Positions 6,759 through 10,136 of a stretch of DNA of 10,136 bases are shown piece by piece (the stretch's first letter is position 1; each line of letters opens with the position of its first letter). A program made the translations under genes and the position numbers. The notes below the pieces were generated by a model. That model ran no database searches. It had not been told where the DNA came from and worked only from the letters and a program-made list of their open reading frames with translations. The stretch comes from Candidatus Pelagibacter sp. (GTDB lineage Bacteria; Pseudomonadota; Alphaproteobacteria; Pelagibacterales; Pelagibacteraceae). The stretch spans positions 1 through 10,136 of the forward strand of contig JAFJTK010000127.1 of the NCBI GenBank assembly GCA_017880265.1. Reading direction: 5' to 3'.

Positions 6759-8010
6759 CATTAAAGATATAAGAAAAGACTTTGCTCTTTTTGCTAAATC
6801 ACTTGAAAAAAGATCATTAAAAATTGATTTTGAAAATTTACAAAAACTTGATGAACAAAATAGACAACTTATTCAAGAAAAGGAAGCATTAGAAAAAGAA
6901 AAAAAAGATATCTCAAAATCTAAAGATGAAGCATTGTTTAAAAGATCTAAAGAAATTTCCTCTGATTTAGAAAAAGTTTCAGACAAACAAAAAAAAGTTA
7001 AAATTGAATTAGACAATATATTATCTAATATTCCAAATATTCCTCATGCCGATGTTCCAGATGGGAAAGATGAAAATGACAATGTCGAAATTTCTAAATC
7101 AGGTAAGATTCCTGATTTTGATTTTAAGCCAAAATCTCATTATGAACTGGGTGAAAACCTAAAGATGTTAGATTTTGATCTTGCTACAAAAACTACTGGT
7201 TCAAGATTTGTTTTTGTTAAAAGTAAATTAGCCCTATTAGAAAGGGCATTATCAAATTTTATGCTTGATACTCATGTAAATCAAAATGAATATCAAGAAA
7301 TTTCACCCCCATTGATAGCTTCTGATAATACAATGTTTGGTACAGGTCAGTTACCCAAATTTGAAAATGATCAATTTGAAATTAAATTTGATGAAGGTTC
7401 AGATAGAAAATTTTTAATACCAACAGCTGAGGTGATATTAACAAATATCGTTAAAGATAAGATTGTTGATCGTAAAGAATTACCATTGAGATTTGTTGCT
7501 TCTACACCTTGCTTTAGAAAAGAAGCAGGTAGTTATGGAAAAGATACCAAAGGGATGATTAGACAGCATCAATTTTATAAAGTTGAGATGGTTAGTATTG
7601 TTGAAGAAGAAAAATGTTTAGAAGAGCTAGAACGAATGACTAATTGTGCAACTGATATTTTGGATAAATTAGAATTACCCTATAGGAAAATTATTTTATG
7701 TGCAGGTGACATGGGTTTTAGTGCTGAAAAAACTTATGATATTGAGGTGTGGCTACCATCTGAAAATAAATATCGTGAAATTTCATCATGTTCATCATGT
7801 GCAACGTTTCAAGGCCAAAGAATGAAAACAAGATATAAGAATGAAAATAAAGAAACACATTTTGTTGGCACTCTCAATGGAAGTGGCCTTGCTGTTGGCA
7901 GAACTCTAATAGCTGTTTTAGAAAATTATCAGCAAAAAGATGGATCAATAATCATACCAAAAGTATTACGACCTTATATGAACGATTTAGAAAGTATTTC
8001 GATCAATTAA
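6751..8010 (+). CDS. serS: Seryl-tRNA synthetase (class II)
   Basis: This cytoplasmic enzyme charges tRNA-Ser (and tRNA-Sec where present). The 419 residues start with MHNIKDIRKD, the usual family N-terminus, followed by the long Lys/Glu-rich antiparallel coiled-coil arm at about 28-95 that contacts the tRNA variable arm. The class II core shows PTAEV at 224-228, motif 2 around FRKEAGSYGKDTKG (255-268) with RQHQF at 271-275, the YDIEVW block at 329-334, REISSCSSC at 342-350, and motif 3 LNGSGLAVGRTL at 375-386. It ends with the conserved PKVLRPYM region. The protein is complete. It overlaps tatC by eight bases, so it is probably part of the tat transcript. The 55-base gap to yajC follows. Confidence 0.97.
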   Translation: MHNIKDIRKDFALFAKSLEKRSLKIDFENLQKLDEQNRQLIQEKEALEKEKKDISKSKDEALFKRSKEISSDLEKVSDKQKKVKIELDNILSNIPNIPHADVPDGKDENDNVEISKSGKIPDFDFKPKSHYELGENLKMLDFDLATKTTGSRFVFVKSKLALLERALSNFMLDTHVNQNEYQEISPPLIASDNTMFGTGQLPKFENDQFEIKFDEGSDRKFLIPTAEVILTNIVKDKIVDRKELPLRFVASTPCFRKEAGSYGKDTKGMIRQHQFYKVEMVSIVEEEKCLEELERMTNCATDILDKLELPYRKIILCAGDMGFSAEKTYDIEVWLPSENKYREISSCSSCATFQGQRMKTRYKNENKETHFVGTLNGSGLAVGRTLIAVLENYQQKDGSIIIPKVLRPYMNDLESISIN

Positions 8011-8033
8011 AGTTGTTTTCATTATTAAGATAG

Positions 8034-8039
8034 TATAAT
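8034..8039 (+). promoter_or_regulatory. Candidate -10 element upstream of yajC
   Basis: An exact TATAAT sits in the largest intergenic gap of the window (8011-8065). A weak -35 candidate, TTGTTT at 8013-8018, lies 15 bases upstream, shorter than the ideal spacing. Transcription would start near 8046 and leave a leader of about 20 bases. In such AT-rich DNA an exact TATAAT can occur by chance. Support comes mainly from its position in the only sizeable gap and the strong ribosome-binding site just downstream. Confidence 0.4.
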
Positions 8040-8055
8040 AATTCAGCTAATTTAT

Positions 8056-8061
8056 AAGGAG
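8056..8061 (+). promoter_or_regulatory. Strong Shine-Dalgarno (AAGGAG) for yajC
   Basis: AAGGAG lies four bases before the yajC ATG at 8066. It is the clearest ribosome-binding site in the window; most other genes start inside or next to the previous gene and lack a good one. It fixes the yajC start and fits independent translation initiation after a transcriptional break. Confidence 0.75.
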
Positions 8062-8065
8062 ATTT

Positions 8066-8353
8066 ATGGAAGGTTCAGGAATAGGACAATTTATACCGCT
8101 GATTTTAATTTTTGTTATTTTTTATTTTTTCTTAATAAGACCTCAACAAAAAAAAGTTAAAGAGCATAAAGCAATGGTTGAAAGTTTGAAAAGAGGTGAC
8201 AAAGTTATCACTTCTGGTGGTATTACTGGAACTGTTGAAAGATTAATTGATAACGACAAAGTTGAAGTTGAAATAGCTGACAATGTTAAAGTTGAAATAG
8301 TAAAAGCGACAGGCATTCAAGGTCTTTTAAATAATCAAGAAGTCAAAAAATAA
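8066..8353 (+). CDS. yajC: Preprotein translocase accessory subunit YajC
   Basis: YajC is a small single-pass inner-membrane protein that associates with SecDF at the Sec translocon. The 95 residues start with a short Gly/Ser-rich N-terminus. One hydrophobic helix follows at about 8-24 and ends in the family hallmark FFLIRPQQKK (21-30). The cytoplasmic domain has SLKRGDKVITSGGITGTVE (40-58) and an alternating VEVEIADNVKVEIVK strand region, both typical of the family. The start is set by AAGGAG four bases upstream. It lies 55 bases after serS and 14 bases before secD, and it opens the yajC-secD-secF group. In many Alphaproteobacteria other genes (such as surE and pcm) separate serS from yajC; none is present here. 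Confidence 0.96.
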   Translation: MEGSGIGQFIPLILIFVIFYFFLIRPQQKKVKEHKAMVESLKRGDKVITSGGITGTVERLIDNDKVEVEIADNVKVEIVKATGIQGLLNNQEVKK

Positions 8354-8367
8354 TCAATTAAAGTAAA

Positions 8368-9921
8368 GTGCTTTATTTTTCAAAGTTAAGAATTTTATTT
8401 ATAACTCTATTTTCACTTTTATTTATTTTAATTGCTTCATCAAATTTATTTAAAATAGATGATGATTTTTTTGATAAGAAAATAAATCTTGGATTAGACC
8501 TTCAAGGTGGCTCTTATCTTTTGCTTGAAATTGATAATGCTCCTGTCATTGAACAAAAACTTCAAAACTTAACAACAACTATCCGAAATTATTTTAACGA
8601 ACAAAGTATTAGAATTAATAACATTAAAATTGAAGGTAATAATATTTTTTTTAATACTGATGATCAAAGCAAACAAATAATTATTGATACATTCACTGAT
8701 GAAAACAGCGATATAAATCCTTATTACCCAAGATTTAAATCACATCAATTAAACATAGAAGACACTGGAGTAAGTTTAAAAGTCAATTTTTCAAAACAAG
8801 GGCTAATTAATCTAAAAACTTCATCTCAAGATCAAGCAATTGAAATAGTTCGAAGAAGAATTGATGAAGTGGGTACTAATGAACCCAATATATTAAAAAG
8901 AGGAAATAACCGTATTTTAGTCGAACTCCCTGGTCTTGATGACCCTATGAGAATTAAATCACTTTTAGGTAAAACTGCAAATTTAACCTTCAGATTTGTT
9001 ACCAATAATGAAAATGACAGTTTTGGAGTTGAAAAGTTAAAGTATGAAGATGGCGTAGAAGAAGCAACAGTTAGCAAGAGAATAATTATTAGTGGAGATA
9101 ATCTTCTAGATGCTCAGCCTCAAATGGACACACAAAACAATCAAACTGTAGTCTCTTTTTCATTAGATAGAGTAGGTGCAAAAAGGTTTGGTAAGGCAAC
9201 ATCAACTGGAATTGGTAAACAACTAGCTATAGTTCTAGATGGTAAGATTATAAGCGCCCCAGTTATTAGAGACACCATTGCAAGTGGTAATGGACAAATT
9301 AGTGGAGGATTTACATTTCAATCAGCAACAGATTTAGCGCTGCTACTTAGGTCTGGAGCGCTGCCAGCACCTTTAAACATTATTGAAGAGAGAACAGTTG
9401 GTCCTGACTTAGGTCAAGACTCGATAAATGCAGGAATGATCGCTTTAGCGATAGGGTTTCTTTTAGTGATTATTTTTATGTTTATTAAATACAAAATCTT
9501 TGGATTAATTACTAATGTTACATTAGTCATAAATTTATTTATTTTACTAGGAATTTTAACTTTATTTGAAGCCACTTTAACTTTGCCAGGTATTGCTGGA
9601 ATTATTTTAACTGTTGGTATGGCTGTTGATGCAAATGTTTTAATATTTGAGAGAATTAAAGAGGAGCTTAAAGATGAAAAAAATAACATATTAGCATTTG
9701 ATAGTGGTTATATAAAATCTAGAACAGCAATTATTGATGCTAACATAACTACCTTATTAGCTGCAATTATACTTTTTTTCATGGGATCAGGTCCGATAAA
9801 AGGATTTTCTGTTACTCTTGGTATTGGAATATTTACAACTCTATTTTCTGTGTATTTCATAGCAAGACTGTTTACTAGTCTTTATGTTTCAAAAAATAGA
9901 AATAAGGAAAAACTAATCTAA
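8368..9921 (+). CDS. secD: Protein translocase subunit SecD
   Basis: SecD, with SecF, is an RND-type proton-driven motor that assists late steps of Sec export at the periplasmic face. In the 517 residues the first membrane helix is at about 8-25, followed by the D1 signature INLGLDLQGGSYLLLEID (39-56). The periplasmic P1 region includes AIEIVRRRIDEVGTNEP (157-173) and GKQLAIVLDGKIISAPV (283-299). The motif LLLRSGALPAPL (325-336) precedes the membrane domain of five helices at about 354-505. AVDANVLIFERIKEEL (419-434) contains the conserved Asp421 expected for proton coupling, and DANITT (457-462) is also present. The start codon is GTG at 8368: an in-frame TAA at 8359-8361 forbids extension, and MLYF at the N-terminus matches alphaproteobacterial SecD. 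It overlaps secF by one base (TAATG). Confidence 0.97.
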   Translation: MLYFSKLRILFITLFSLLFILIASSNLFKIDDDFFDKKINLGLDLQGGSYLLLEIDNAPVIEQKLQNLTTTIRNYFNEQSIRINNIKIEGNNIFFNTDDQSKQIIIDTFTDENSDINPYYPRFKSHQLNIEDTGVSLKVNFSKQGLINLKTSSQDQAIEIVRRRIDEVGTNEPNILKRGNNRILVELPGLDDPMRIKSLLGKTANLTFRFVTNNENDSFGVEKLKYEDGVEEATVSKRIIISGDNLLDAQPQMDTQNNQTVVSFSLDRVGAKRFGKATSTGIGKQLAIVLDGKIISAPVIRDTIASGNGQISGGFTFQSATDLALLLRSGALPAPLNIIEERTVGPDLGQDSINAGMIALAIGFLLVIIFMFIKYKIFGLITNVTLVINLFILLGILTLFEATLTLPGIAGIILTVGMAVDANVLIFERIKEELKDEKNNILAFDSGYIKSRTAIIDANITTLLAAIILFFMGSGPIKGFSVTLGIGIFTTLFSVYFIARLFTSLYVSKNRNKEKLI

Positions 9922-10136
9922 TGATTGCATTTAATAAATATTATAATCATTTCAATTTTTTATCTGGAATTTTGATTTTATGTTCTTTAATTTTATTAGT
10001 TTTCAAAGGGCTTAATTTTGGAATTGATTTTAAAGGTGGGACTTTAATTGAGTTAAGATCATCTGATGATAAAATTAATGTCAGTTCATTAAGAGATAAA
10101 TTCAGTGAAATGAATCTTGGGGATGTCTCTGTTAAA
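9921..10136 (+). CDS. secF: Protein translocase subunit SecF, N-terminal part (runs off the window)
   Basis: This is the first 72 codons of SecF, the partner of SecD in the proton-driven Sec accessory complex. The reading frame is open to the last base. A hydrophobic membrane helix lies at about 12-30, followed by the D1-type SecF hallmark LNFGIDFKGGTLIELR (31-46). The sequence then enters the first periplasmic domain (VSSLRDKFSEMN). The ATG overlaps the secD stop by one base (TAATG, 9919-9923), the usual tight coupling of secD and secF. The remaining five expected helices lie beyond the right edge. Confidence 0.95.
   Translation, partial: MIAFNKYYNHFNFLSGILILCSLILLVFKGLNFGIDFKGGTLIELRSSDDKINVSSLRDKFSEMNLGDVSVK

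Noticed and set aside
1..10136. Search for tRNA, rRNA, CRISPR, insertion sequences, attachment sites, toxin-antitoxin or defence genes
   Set aside because: No cloverleaf, regular repeat array, terminal inverted repeat or relevant protein family was seen. Nearly all sequence is taken by conserved housekeeping genes.

Overview
The window is a compact, single-strand run of bacterial housekeeping genes. By eye the DNA is very AT-rich, with A/T-ending codons throughout. All twelve genes read on the + strand. Eleven are complete and the last (secF) runs off the right edge. Gene order is dgt, argS, a small membrane-anchored ORF, nagZ, scpA, scpB, tatA, tatB, tatC, serS, yajC, secD, secF'. From general knowledge this is the conserved neighbourhood of Alphaproteobacteria (dgt-argS-SPOR-nagZ-scpAB-tatABC-serS-...-yajC-secDF). 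Low GC, almost no intergenic DNA and short proteins point to a streamlined free-living lineage of the SAR11/Pelagibacterales type, or another AT-rich marine alphaproteobacterium such as HIMB59 or AEGEAN-169. The exact clade cannot be settled by eye.

Region by region: 25-2873 holds dNTP hydrolysis (dgt) and arginyl-tRNA synthesis (argS). 2873-3133 is an unassigned 86-residue membrane-anchored protein, in the slot where relatives usually carry a SPOR-domain protein. 3126-4076 is nagZ (peptidoglycan recycling). 4086-5526 is scpA-scpB (the SMC condensin partners). 5571-6758 is the complete Tat export operon tatABC. 6751-8010 is serS. 8011-8065 is the largest gap (55 bp), with the best promoter and the best Shine-Dalgarno site in the window. 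8066 to the end is the Sec accessory operon yajC-secD-secF. No stretch over 300 bases lacks a gene.

Seven of the twelve junctions overlap: ATGA once, TAATG twice, and an 8-base ATGNNTAA overlap four times. This suggests one or two long co-transcribed, translationally coupled units. The gap before yajC is the likeliest internal break. Functionally the window joins cell-envelope work (NagZ, Tat, Sec), chromosome segregation (ScpAB) and translation (ArgS, SerS).

I found no mobile element, CRISPR array, tRNA, rRNA, phage gene or defence system, and nothing that looks like a wholly new system. The points worth a second look are the small ORF replacing the SPOR protein, the direct serS-yajC junction without the surE/pcm genes often found there, the repeated 8-base overlaps, an A9 tract at the tatB/tatC junction, and the short TatB.
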